From: JAHDDW01 sp964648795
Lineage (GTDB): Bacteria; Actinomycetota; Acidimicrobiia; Acidimicrobiales; SZUA-35
DNA: 15,622 nucleotides
Reading direction: 5' to 3'
Assembly: GCA_964648795.1 (NCBI GenBank)
Contig: CAZYMB010000020.1
Location: 1-15,622, forward strand
Shown here in pieces: positions 1-6,243 of the stretch (positions are counted from its first letter, which is position 1; every line of letters starts with the position of its first letter). The notes under the pieces are model-generated. The model had not been told where the DNA came from and searched no databases. It was given only the letters and a program-made list of their open reading frames with translations. Made by a program: the position numbers and the translations under genes.

Positions 1-14
1 TCTAGCTTCGGGTG

Positions 15-851
15 CTAACCGCTAATTGCTGGAGCGAAGTACTCAAACGAGATGATGTCTGCGCCACCGTCGACAAAGTGCACACCGTCTGAGTCTCGGT
101 ATCGAGTGTCGAACGGATCATCGAACCTTTGGTCTGCACCCAAGTCAATAACTTCGTCTGCGCCAGCTCGATCTGTTCTAATCAGTTGGTTAAGAGGTTC
201 AACGCTTTGAATTGAAGGTCTGACTGGCGGGAGAGTGGCGATAATTATGTAGTCCCAACCAGCGTTCTTTCGTGCAGCTACGTAGGCACTTAGAAGTTGG
301 TGAGTTTGTGTGGCGTTCGCTGCAAGGTTTGGGGCGTTGGCTTCAAACCAGAGGTCGTTTGTGCCTCCAAACAATATAAGGACATCTTTGTTCCCGCTTG
401 TGTCTAGGTTGTCTACGTCGTTCGGTGCAGTTGATATCATGTCTGAAACTGTTGCGCCGCTAATGCCAGAGTTCAGGCAGCTAGCCGTATCGAGCCTGTT
501 GCAAACTCGGGACCCCAAACCTTTCGTTAGAGAGTCTCCTTCGAGAACTACATTGCAACCGTTCGAACAATCTGGCTGATCTCGAGGCGTCACGGTCGTT
601 GTCGGCCGAGTGGTTGTACTTGTCGTCGTGGTCGGTGGTTGCGTTGCTACCTCCGACTGAACGCTGGTGTTGCTAGTTGTGAGCCCAGAGCTGCCAATAG
701 TTGTGCCAACCGAGCTAGTAGAATTCTGTGCCTCTGTATCAGTTGAGCCAGCTTCTGTGTTTGTTGAATCGCTCGAAGTTAGTGCGGTCTCCGAAACACC
801 GCCACCACAGCCAATCGCCACAAAAATCAAGATTGGGAGCCAAAACTTCAT
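15..851 (-). CDS. SGNH/GDSL-family hydrolase, secreted lipoprotein
   Basis: Predicted surface-anchored esterase/lipase-type hydrolase; the substrate cannot be told. Residues 1-14 are a hydrophobic signal segment ending in AIGC, a lipobox-like site with C15 as the lipidated Cys. Residues 16-90 are a Ser/Thr-rich linker with a TTTT-type run, the kind of stalk seen on actinobacterial envelope proteins. The hydrolase domain follows: block I GDSL at 105-108 (nucleophile S107), block III GGTND at 162-166 (N165), and block V DGVH with the D255/H258 pair. Four Cys (95, 99, 117, 125) at the start of the domain could form disulfides outside the cell. At 278 aa the domain has the usual SGNH size. The ATG follows GGAG at only 2 nt, so the start is likely but the SD is poorly spaced. 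Transcribed away from the BI-1 gene. Confidence 0.85.
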   Translation of the reverse strand: MKFWLPILIFVAIGCGGGVSETALTSSDSTNTEAGSTDTEAQNSTSSVGTTIGSSGLTTSNTSVQSEVATQPPTTTTSTTTRPTTTVTPRDQPDCSNGCNVVLEGDSLTKGLGSRVCNRLDTASCLNSGISGATVSDMISTAPNDVDNLDTSGNKDVLILFGGTNDLWFEANAPNLAANATQTHQLLSAYVAARKNAGWDYIIIATLPPVRPSIQSVEPLNQLIRTDRAGADEVIDLGADQRFDDPFDTRYRDSDGVHFVDGGADIISFEYFAPAISG

Positions 852-908
852 AACTCCATAGATATCGAAAGGAACAGATAATTACTTCAATAATGTGATG
901 ATCGCTAC

Positions 909-1001
909 TTGAAGACAATCGTAACCTTTGGGCTATCTATTGCTATTGCCGCTGCCTACGACATGCTCGTAGAGTCAAAGTTCACAAAGATGCCGGCTTA
1001 A
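909..1001 (+). CDS. candidate 30-aa hydrophobic microprotein
   Basis: Short frame in the 237-bp space between the divergent lipoprotein and BI-1 genes. It reads TTG start, K, T, I, V, T, F, G, then a short Ala/Ile-rich hydrophobic stretch, then a charged end rich in Lys, Glu and Ser, stopping at TAA 999. The hydrophobic-then-basic layout resembles a small membrane peptide. Against it: the only in-frame start after the upstream stop (891) is TTG, there is no Shine-Dalgarno, and the length is close to chance. Function unknown; call tentative. Confidence 0.22.
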   Translation: MKTIVTFGLSIAIAAAYDMLVESKFTKMPA

Positions 1002-1057
1002 ACTAAGGGCTTAAAGCTCGCAGTGTTACAGTTCCAGGGCTGTAGTGCAAAGTTGGC

Positions 1058-1063
1058 TAGAAT
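1058..1063 (+). promoter_or_regulatory. -10 box (TAGAAT) for the BI-1/peroxiredoxin operon
   Basis: TAGAAT, followed 13 nt later by the GGAGG ribosome site at 1077-1081, then 7 nt and ATG 1089. Transcription would start near 1070, downstream of the upstream in-frame GTG at 1023, which supports the ATG start. No good -35 is visible. Confidence 0.45.
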
Positions 1064-1088
1064 AGTTGTCCTAGTTGGAGGTACAACT

Positions 1089-1796
1089 ATGACAGGACCA
1101 TTTAAAACACAAGCTCCGGTAATTGAACAAACCGAACAAGTTAGATCAGAGTTTCTAGTAAAGGTTTATCAGCACTTGGCTTTAGCAGTCGGGCTCTTTG
1201 TCTTACTCGAATGGGTGCTCTTTACGACTGGCTTTGCAGCATGGTTCAGCGACCTTATCTTTTCGGGCGGCAACTTGGGCTGGCTTGCGCTACTAGGTGG
1301 TGTTGGTATCGTCACTGCAATAGCGGGTAGATCTGCAAACAAGCTAGACAACCCAGGGCTACAGTACATTTCTTTATTTGTTATTGCTGCAGCCCAAGCC
1401 GCCATCTTTGCTCCTTATCTTTTCTTAATTCTGAGTTCTGATAGCGGATCGTCCGACCTAGTCACTGCAGCAGTCATCACAGGTGCCGGCTTTGTAGGGT
1501 TAAGTCTTGTTGCGCTGATAACACGCAAAGACCTATCTTTCCTGCGCCCAATAGTTACCTGGGGGTTTGGTCTAGCGCTGATAGCTATTGTCGGTGGCCT
1601 AATCTTTGGCTTCAACTTAGGTCTCTGGTTCTCAATTGCAATGGTCGGAATTTCAGGTGTTTCAATTCTTTATCAGACACAAAAAATCTATAGAGCTTAC
1701 CCAGCTGAAGCTTACGTTGGAGCGGCCGTTGCTCTGTTCGGTTCGCTAATGACATTGTTCTGGTACGTTCTGCGAATAGTTTCGTCGAGGAACTAA
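1089..1796 (+). CDS. Bax inhibitor-1 (BI-1)/YccA family membrane protein
   Basis: 235-aa polytopic inner-membrane protein. After a polar N-terminus of about 25 residues there are about seven hydrophobic helices, the usual BI-1/YccA/YbhL plan, including a Tyr-containing segment (ISILYQTQKIYRAYP-like) near the C-terminus. Family members are pH-sensitive calcium leak channels or stress-protective proteins; the bacterial role is poorly defined. The start is the ATG at 1089 because GGAGG lies 7 nt upstream; the frame is open back to a GTG at 1023, but that region contains the probable -10 box. The stop TAA overlaps the ATG of the next gene by one base, so the two are translationally coupled with a peroxiredoxin. 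Family assignment is by overall sequence look and topology, not by a catalytic motif. Confidence 0.85.
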   Translation: MTGPFKTQAPVIEQTEQVRSEFLVKVYQHLALAVGLFVLLEWVLFTTGFAAWFSDLIFSGGNLGWLALLGGVGIVTAIAGRSANKLDNPGLQYISLFVIAAAQAAIFAPYLFLILSSDSGSSDLVTAAVITGAGFVGLSLVALITRKDLSFLRPIVTWGFGLALIAIVGGLIFGFNLGLWFSIAMVGISGVSILYQTQKIYRAYPAEAYVGAAVALFGSLMTLFWYVLRIVSSRN

Positions 1797-2230
1797 TGAC
1801 AGAGGTAGTAGAGAACTTTATTGGCACTGACCAACACGGCGAAGAGTTCAACTTGGCGCAGGCTCCAAAGCCTGTAGTTGTATTCTTCTATCCAAAGGCA
1901 TCAACTCCAATTTGCACTGCACAAAGCTGCGCGTTCAGAGACTTGAGTGAAGACTTTGCCGCAGCGGGGGCGACTGTTGTTGGAGTGTCTAACGACAACG
2001 CAGAAGCACAGACAAAGTTCGATGAAAACAACAATCTTGGTTTGCGTTTACTTTGTGATAACAAAGGTGCAATAGCGTCCAAGTTTGGCCTGAACCGCAA
2101 GATGGGTTTGCCGCCGAAGCGCTCAACTGTGATTATTGGCGAAAATATGGAAATTCTTGATATTTTTAAGTCCGAACGAGAAGGTACAGGCCACGCTAAG
2201 TGGGCTCTCGAATACCTAAAAACTCACTGA
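1796..2230 (+). CDS. bcp: peroxiredoxin, PrxQ/Bcp (thiol peroxidase) type
   Basis: Cytosolic thioredoxin-dependent peroxidase reducing H2O2 and organic hydroperoxides. The active-site stretch FFYPKASTPICTAQSC (30-45) carries the AhpC/TSA signature P33...T37..C40. C40 is the peroxidatic Cys and C45, five residues on, is the resolving Cys, the spacing typical of the PrxQ/Bcp group. The C-terminal Arg in the NRKMGLPPKRST segment fits the conserved active-site Arg. At 144 aa it is slightly shorter than the E. coli protein (about 156). The ATG overlaps the TAA of the BI-1 gene (TAATG), so translation is coupled and no separate promoter is expected. Followed by a hairpin at 2249-2274. Confidence 0.93.
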   Translation: MTEVVENFIGTDQHGEEFNLAQAPKPVVVFFYPKASTPICTAQSCAFRDLSEDFAAAGATVVGVSNDNAEAQTKFDENNNLGLRLLCDNKGAIASKFGLNRKMGLPPKRSTVIIGENMEILDIFKSEREGTGHAKWALEYLKTH

Positions 2231-2234
2231 ATTA

Positions 2235-2274
2235 GGGCGATATAGCCCAAAATACCTGTACTTATAGGTATTTT
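2235..2274 (+). terminator. tandem hairpins after the peroxiredoxin gene
   Basis: Two adjacent inverted repeats. GGGC-gatata-GCCC (2235-2248) is followed directly by a perfect 9-bp repeat AAAATACCT (2249-2257) / AGGTATTTT (2266-2274) with an 8-nt loop. The second ends in four T's, so it can act as a weak intrinsic terminator separating the BI-1/peroxiredoxin operon from the next gene. The AT-rich stem makes termination efficiency uncertain. Confidence 0.5.
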
Positions 2275-2281
2275 CGCACGC

Positions 2282-2311
2282 TTTATAAATAGCTAATCTG
2301 TGGGCTACAAT
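2282..2311 (+). promoter_or_regulatory. promoter of the coiled-coil protein gene
   Basis: TTTATA (2282-2287), an 18-bp spacer, then TACAAT (2306-2311). The expected start near 2318 gives an 18-nt leader before ATG 2336 and excludes the in-frame GTG at 2300, which lies upstream of the -10. The -35 match is weak; the -10 is good. Confidence 0.45.
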
Positions 2312-2335
2312 AGGTGTAAGCGGAAATGGGCGGAT

Positions 2336-2743
2336 ATGGATATATTTATTGGACTACTTATCGGTTTGGTTCTTGCTTTGATGGGGCTCTACTTGTTAGA
2401 CCGCCACTACAAGCAAGAAATGCGCAAACTTCAAGAGAGCCGTAACAAACTTGAGCGTCAAAGAACTCAAGCCGTTAACGATCTATTTGCTATTCAGAAT
2501 GCAACAGAAAGCGGAACCCCAGGTTCTGCTCCAGGAGTTGTTACAAGCTCACAAATGTCAGCAGAGCTCGCAAACCTAAAGAACCTAGTTGTTCGAGCAG
2601 ACGCAGCACTAACAGTTGCACGTCGCAAGCGAAGCGAGTACGAGGCAGAAATTGCAGAGCTGCAAGATCAAGTTACAAAGCTTGAAACTGATGGCACTGT
2701 AATCAACTTGAACAGCGCCAAATCTAACTCAAGGATTTCTTAG
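2336..2743 (+). CDS. membrane-anchored coiled-coil protein, unknown function
   Basis: 135 aa. Residues 3-21 (IFIGLLIGLVLALMGLYLL) form one N-terminal membrane helix. Residues about 22-55 are rich in K, E, R and Q with heptad-like spacing, a Gly/Ser/Pro hinge follows, and a second charged helical stretch covers residues about 75-120. This is the layout of single-pass anchors with cytoplasmic coiled coils (RmuC N-terminus-like or divisome-like), but no family signature is visible and I assign no function. ATG 2336 is preferred to the GTG at 2300, which would put a polar extension before the helix and lies upstream of the predicted -10. Convergent with the uracil-DNA glycosylase gene; the hairpin at 2742-2757 sits at its stop. 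Confidence 0.75.
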   Translation: MDIFIGLLIGLVLALMGLYLLDRHYKQEMRKLQESRNKLERQRTQAVNDLFAIQNATESGTPGSAPGVVTSSQMSAELANLKNLVVRADAALTVARRKRSEYEAEIAELQDQVTKLETDGTVINLNSAKSNSRIS

Positions 2744-2757
2744 CAACTAGGGTTGCT
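2742..2757 (+). terminator. short hairpin between convergent genes
   Basis: AGCAAC-tagg-GTTGCT, a 6-bp stem with a 4-nt loop starting inside the stop codon of the coiled-coil gene and ending 8 nt before the ung stop. There is no T-run, so at most it is a weak or bidirectional transcription barrier. Confidence 0.3.
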
Positions 2758-2764
2758 CAGTCAA

Positions 2765-3427
2765 CTAGCTCCACTTAATGGGAGCAACGCTGTGACGTGC
2801 GAGAAAGTCGTTTGTTTCTGAAAACGGTCGCGATCCAAAGAAGCCACGGTGCGCAGACAACGGCGATGGGTGTGCAGACTCAATGACAAGATGATTTGGG
2901 CTTCGGATTAGGCGCGCCTTAGATCTTGCGTGAGCTCCCCATAGTATGAAAACAATTGGTTGACGGAGTTTCCCGCAGCTTTCAATTATCGCGTCTGTTA
3001 GCTCTTCCCAGCCCTGGCCTTGATGAGAGGCAGGCTCAGACTGGAGCACAGTGAGTGTGGTGTTTAATAGTAGAACACCTTGCTCGGCCCAGTCGCTCAA
3101 GTCGCCGTTGGTTCGCTTAGCCCCAATATCGGCAGCTAGCTCTTTGAAGATATTTCGAAGCGAAGGGGGCAACCCAACCCCTTTGTTCACCGAGAATGCT
3201 AGGCCATTAGCTTGACCAGGGCCGTGATACGGGTCCTGGCCCAGAATGACCACTTTTAGTTCGCTCAATGGGGCTGACTCCAAGGCTCTGAGCACCGAAG
3301 ATGGTTCCGGGAAGACATGATGAGCCACTCGTTCTGAACGAACAAACTGTTGGAGCTCTGACCAATACGGCAGGCTGGTTTGGGCTTCCAAAAGCTCTTC
3401 CCAACTAGCTGGCAACGCCTCGGTCAT
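2765..3427 (-). CDS. ung: uracil-DNA glycosylase, family 1
   Basis: Base-excision repair enzyme that removes uracil from DNA. The family-1 signatures are intact: GQDPYHG at 63-69 with the catalytic Asp D65 and H68, the uracil-pocket segment QANGLAFSV (72-80), and HPSPLSAHRGFFGS (186-199) with the catalytic H186 and the minor-groove loop. At 220 aa it is the usual length (E. coli Ung 229). The C-terminus PIKW fits the family. No Shine-Dalgarno precedes the ATG. Instead TAGACT lies 7 nt before it on the minus strand, which suggests a leaderless transcript. It stands alone, convergent with the coiled-coil gene and followed in the same direction by nothing else. Confidence 0.97.
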   Translation of the reverse strand: MTEALPASWEELLEAQTSLPYWSELQQFVRSERVAHHVFPEPSSVLRALESAPLSELKVVILGQDPYHGPGQANGLAFSVNKGVGLPPSLRNIFKELAADIGAKRTNGDLSDWAEQGVLLLNTTLTVLQSEPASHQGQGWEELTDAIIESCGKLRQPIVFILWGAHARSKARLIRSPNHLVIESAHPSPLSAHRGFFGSRPFSETNDFLARHSVAPIKWS

Positions 3428-3434
3428 AGAAGCA

Positions 3435-3440
3435 AGTCTA
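3435..3440 (-). promoter_or_regulatory. -10 box (TAGACT) of ung, leaderless arrangement
   Basis: On the minus strand TAGACT is followed by 7 nt (TGCTTCT) and the ATG. Transcription starting about 7 nt after a -10 would begin at the A of the ATG. No SD is present and no clear -35. Confidence 0.45.
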
Positions 3441-3472
3441 GAGACTAAAGCGCTAAGAACTGCACTTGCGAT

Positions 3473-4240
3473 TCAACCGAGGCTTTGAGATCTACCGGTT
3501 TGCCGGTCTACCATTACCTCGCTGCTGTGTGGTTGTTGGGTCCGGTTCGTTGGTTGGTTCCGGTNNNNNNNNNNNNNNNNNNNNNNNNNNNNNNNNNNNN
3601 NNNNNNNNNNNNNNNNNNNNNNNNNNNNNNNNNNNNNNNNNNNNNNNNNNNNNNNNNNNNNNNNACCATTACCTCGCTGCTGTGTGGTTGTTGGGTCCGG
3701 TTCGTTGGTTGGTTCCGGTATTGTTGGTTCGGTTGTTGGGTCCGGTTCGTCGGTTGGTTCCGGTGTTGTTGGTGTGGTTGTTGGGTCCGGTTCGTTGGTT
3801 GGTTCCGGTGATGTTGGTTCCGGTGTTGTTGGGTCCGGTTCGTTGGTTGGTTCCGGTGTTGTTGGTTCAGTCGTTGGTTCTGGTGTTGTTGGTGTCGGGG
3901 TTTCGGTAGTACTTACCAGGGTTGGAGGTGACGGTAGATCACTTGTTGTATCTGGAGCTGCCGACCTAGTTGTTGTAGTAGTTCGTAGTACTGGTGCTGT
4001 CGGTTGCACAACAGGGGAAGCTGGATCCAGTCCTTCTTCAGAAACATCAGCATCTTCGTCTTCTTCTGTGTCGACTTCCGGGAGCTCTACTTCTAAGATC
4101 TCTGCATTTGCGCTCGCATTCAATGAGACAACGGCCAAGGGGACCGCAACCAGGAGTGCTGCAACAGAAGAAAGTGAAGCCGCCACAAGAACTCGAGAGG
4201 ATCCTGTTCTTCGATCAAAGTACTTTTCGAATATAGACAT
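3473..4240 (-). CDS. secreted Thr/Pro-rich repeat protein, interrupted by an N gap
   Basis: N-terminus: about 17 polar residues, then a hydrophobic segment (roughly 18-42) ending in an ANA-E site, so a signal peptide or signal anchor. Next is an acidic stretch (DTEEDEDADVSEE), then a long Thr/Pro/Glu tract with PEPTNEPDPTT units repeated every 15-16 residues. This looks like an extended, probably glycosylated cell-wall stalk; no catalytic domain is seen. The 100 unknown bases at 3565-3664 lie in the repeat. The frame left of the gap as written is out of register (NQPTNRTQQP instead of PEPTNEPDPTT). Merging the two identical 55-bp gap flanks restores one frame that ends at the TAG at 3492-3494, giving about 197 aa. 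Treat the 3473 end as doubtful. An upstream GGGAA could be a weak ribosome site. Confidence 0.6.
   Translation of the reverse strand: MSIFEKYFDRRTGSSRVLVAASLSSVAALLVAVPLAVVSLNASANAEILEVELPEVDTEEDEDADVSEEGLDPASPVVQPTAPVLRTTTTTRSAAPDTTSDLPSPPTLVSTTETPTPTTPEPTTEPTTPEPTNEPDPTTPEPTSPEPTNEPDPTTTPTTPEPTDEPDPTTEPTIPEPTNEPDPTTTQQRGNGXXXXXXXXXXXXXXXXXXXXXXXXXXXXXXXXXXRNQPTNRTQQPHSSEVMVDRQTGRSQSLG
3510..3564. repeat. 55-bp direct repeat, left flank of the N gap
   Basis: Identical over all 55 bases to 3665-3719 on the other side of the gap. The identity runs exactly to both contig ends, which is the sign of overlapping contig ends rather than of two real copies. Confidence 0.9.
3565..3664. other. assembly gap of 100 N
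   Basis: Exactly 100 unknown bases, a conventional filler length, placed inside the tandem repeat of the secreted protein gene. The real distance is unknown and may be negative, because the flanks overlap by 55 bp. Confidence 0.98.
3665..3860. repeat. tandem repeat array, 45-48 bp period
   Basis: Begins with the right copy of the 55-bp flank (3665-3719). The core GTTGTTGGGTCCGGTTCG recurs at 3687, 3732, 3777 and 3825 (spacing 45, 45, 48), with one T/C difference in the second copy. All periods are multiples of three, so on the minus strand they encode 15- to 16-residue PEPTNEPDPTT units and can expand or shrink without frameshift. Confidence 0.9.
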
Positions 4241-4384
4241 GTTTCCCAGTTCCGCCGTCGCTATCTAAAAGTGTGACACATATTTGACTTGAACGCATGG
4301 CTGATGGGAAACATAACCCAACGTCACAAGTGGGCTATTTTAGCTAGGTTAGGGAACCCATGCAGCCGATAGGAACGTTTTAGA

Positions 4385-4930
4385 GTGGCAGCCGGCAAGT
4401 CAGAACTTCGAGAATTAGCTCGCCAAATCGACCTAAGGGGCGCTGATCTGCCTGATTCTGCTGATTTAGTAGCTTTTGTAGCCCAAAACCTGCCTCAAGG
4501 TAAGTTTCTGGCCAGCTACAGCGCTATCGGGTCCGAAATCGCCACAGAACCCGTCAATTCAGCCCTAGATCGAGTGGTATTTCCGACTGTGGAGGCTGGC
4601 AGTGAGCGGCTAACGTGGCGCCAGGGCCCACCTACTGTTATATCATCGCTCGGATTCTCCCAACCAGCCCAGAACAAGCCAACTGTTGAGGTCTCTAATA
4701 TTGGATTAGTGCTGGTGCCAGGCTTGCTATTTACTATGACCGGCCAGCGCCTTGGTAGGGGCGGAGGCTTCTACGACAGATTCTTGGAAGATCTTACCCC
4801 AGACATATTGACGATAGGAATGCCAATGTCTTCGGACCATATTGTGGAAGAACTGAGCGTTGAGACCCACGACGTGTCAGTAACTCACCTTTTCTTGGGC
4901 GGTCAAGTCGTGGTCGTGGAATCTGCATAA
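4385..4930 (+). CDS. 5-formyltetrahydrofolate cyclo-ligase
   Basis: Converts 5-formyl-THF to 5,10-methenyl-THF with ATP in one-carbon metabolism; cytosolic. The family's key stretch is present: a VPGLLF beta strand (111-116), then the Gly-rich LGRGGGFYDRFL loop (123-134) that binds ATP and substrate, with D131 conserved. The N-terminus KSELRELARQ fits the basic first helix of the family, and IGSEIATEP (48-56) is the usual substrate-loop region. At 181 aa it is of normal length. The start is GTG 4385 with AGGAA (4371-4375) 9 nt upstream; the ATG at 4360 is out of frame. The DUF3039 gene follows after 18 nt. Confidence 0.93.
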   Translation: MAAGKSELRELARQIDLRGADLPDSADLVAFVAQNLPQGKFLASYSAIGSEIATEPVNSALDRVVFPTVEAGSERLTWRQGPPTVISSLGFSQPAQNKPTVEVSNIGLVLVPGLLFTMTGQRLGRGGGFYDRFLEDLTPDILTIGMPMSSDHIVEELSVETHDVSVTHLFLGGQVVVVESA

Positions 4931-4936
4931 CAGATC

Positions 4937-4942
4937 TAGAAT
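4937..4942 (+). promoter_or_regulatory. -10 box (TAGAAT) of the DUF3039 gene, leaderless arrangement
   Basis: TAGAAT lies within the 18-bp space after the cyclo-ligase gene, with only 6 nt (GAAAAC) before ATG 4949. No Shine-Dalgarno exists in that space, so the mRNA probably starts at or next to the ATG. The -35 would fall in the upstream gene and is not recognisable. Confidence 0.5.
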
Positions 4943-4948
4943 GAAAAC

Positions 4949-5167
4949 ATGTCCGATACGGTACTTTCTCCAGACGTTGTCACCACTGATGAAGGTGACC
5001 ACGATCGATTCAGCCATTACGCAGACAAAGACAAGATCATGCAAAGTGCCGTTGAAGGCACGCCGGTAGTCGCTCTTTGTGGGAAAGTTTGGATACCAAG
5101 CCGAGACCCACAGAAGTACCCGACTTGTCCTGAGTGTAAAGAGATTTACGAGTCGCTTGACGCGTAA
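4949..5167 (+). CDS. DUF3039 family protein
   Basis: 72-aa conserved actinobacterial protein of unknown function. The recognisable block is GDHDRFSHYADKDKI (16-30), then ALCGKVWIPSRDP (42-54) and CPECKEIYE (60-68), the DUF3039 pattern as I remember it. C44, C60 and C63, with H18 or H23, could bind a zinc ion. That metal site is inference. No membrane segment. It has its own probable TAGAAT promoter in the short gap after the folate gene. Its last 22 bp overlap the 3' end of galE tail to tail, both stops being within the other gene's frame. Confidence 0.85.
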   Translation: MSDTVLSPDVVTTDEGDHDRFSHYADKDKIMQSAVEGTPVVALCGKVWIPSRDPQKYPTCPECKEIYESLDA

Positions 5168-6168
5168 CCTTCTGGGTTGGCTGATTGCCAAGACCAAGAG
5201 TCGGCCATCATCTCATCCAAAGTTAGTTCGGTTTTCCAATCCAATGCAGATGCAGCTTTAGATGGGTCAGCGAGCGATGTAGCAATATCTCCTGGACGGC
5301 GATCAACCACCTCATGGGGGAGATCTTTGCCAACCGCTTTGCTTGCCGCAGCTATTACCTCTAGAACTGAACTGCCCTGACCTGTTCCCAAGTTGTAAGC
5401 TTCACAGCCTGGCTTCAAATTGTTTAACGCCGCCAAGTGTCCGGCTGCCAAGTCTTGAACGTGGATATAATCCCTAACCCCGGTGCCATCTTCTGTGTCC
5501 CAGTCCCCACCAAACACGCTGACTTGTTCACGTCTCCCAACCGCTACTTGCATAACGAAAGGAACCAAGTTGTTCGGGATCCCCTTTGGGTCCTCGCCTA
5601 TGCGTCCACTTGGGTGCGCCCCAACTGGGTTGAAGTATCGCAGTAGCGATATCTGCCAAGCGTCATTAGAAGCAGCAGTATCACTGCAGATGCTCTCGAT
5701 CATTAGCTTGGTTTGACCATAAGGGTTTATCGCTCCAAGGTCGGCTGATTCAGTCAAAGGAATCTCAGACGGGATGCCGTAGACGGTAGCGCTTGAGGAG
5801 AATACAAGTTTACGACAGTCATGCTCATCCATTAGCTGCAGTAAATTCAGTGTGCTCACTAGATTGTTTTGGTAGTAGGAGAGTGGCTTCTCGACTGACT
5901 CGCCGACAGCTTTAAAACCTGCGAAATGAATTACTGCTTCGAAGTTGTGAGCTTTGAAGATTTCCCCGAGTGCAGCTGCATCAGTCATATCAACTGGGTA
6001 AGCCTTAATGTTGCTGCCCGCTAGTTCGGAAAGAATGTTTACCGCCGTTGGCGAACTATTGGAATAGTCGTCGACGATGATAGGGGTCAAACCAGCTTCG
6101 GCTAGTTTCAGAACTGTGTGGCTACCTATATAGCCGGCACCACCTGTCACTAGAATTTCAGAACTCAC
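5146..6168 (-). CDS. galE: UDP-glucose 4-epimerase
   Basis: Interconverts UDP-glucose and UDP-galactose, feeding galactose into surface polysaccharide. Short-chain dehydrogenase fold. The N-terminal NAD site ILVTGGAGYIGSH (5-17) has Gly 9/12/15; VDDYSNSS follows, then VIHFAGFKAVGESV, the SSSATVYG strand, and the catalytic NPYGQTK with Y and K of YxxxK. GTGVRDYIHVQDLA is the typical C-half GalE motif. From the GTG at 6168 it is 340 aa, matching the family (338). I chose this GTG because minus-strand GGAGA (6173-6177) lies 4 nt upstream and because GalE proteins start right before the ILVTGG strand. The frame opens 11 codons further up to 6201. Divergent from the RDD gene. Confidence 0.96.
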   Translation of the reverse strand: MSSEILVTGGAGYIGSHTVLKLAEAGLTPIIVDDYSNSSPTAVNILSELAGSNIKAYPVDMTDAAALGEIFKAHNFEAVIHFAGFKAVGESVEKPLSYYQNNLVSTLNLLQLMDEHDCRKLVFSSSATVYGIPSEIPLTESADLGAINPYGQTKLMIESICSDTAASNDAWQISLLRYFNPVGAHPSGRIGEDPKGIPNNLVPFVMQVAVGRREQVSVFGGDWDTEDGTGVRDYIHVQDLAAGHLAALNNLKPGCEAYNLGTGQGSSVLEVIAAASKAVGKDLPHEVVDRRPGDIATSLADPSKAASALDWKTELTLDEMMADSWSWQSANPEGYASSDS

Positions 6169-6230
6169 AAAGTCTCCAATCGAAATGTCTAACGTTTGCA
6201 CTTTAGTCGCTGTGAAGCCCAGAAGCTGGC

Positions 6231-6236
6231 TAAGCT
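6231..6236 (+). promoter_or_regulatory. possible -10 (TAAGCT) of the DUF2510-RDD gene
   Basis: TAAGCT ends 7 nt before GTG 6244, the same geometry as ung and DUF3039. No Shine-Dalgarno precedes this GTG. The -10 match is moderate. Confidence 0.3.
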
Positions 6237-6243
6237 AATCGTC

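Noticed and set aside
1023..1088. 22-residue N-terminal extension of the BI-1 protein from GTG
   Set aside because: GGAGG 7 nt before ATG 1089 and a TAGAAT box inside the extension favour the shorter protein.
3684..4268. Plus-strand open frame with a Gly/Val/Ser-rich repeat (GSGVVGSGSLVGSG type)
   Set aside because: It is the antisense of the Pro/Thr repeat gene. The minus strand has a signal sequence and an acidic domain outside the repeat, while the plus frame is low complexity throughout and runs past the opposite start.
6169..6201. 11-residue extension of GalE
   Set aside because: GTG 6168 has a good ribosome site and sits right before the NAD-binding strand, as in other GalE proteins.
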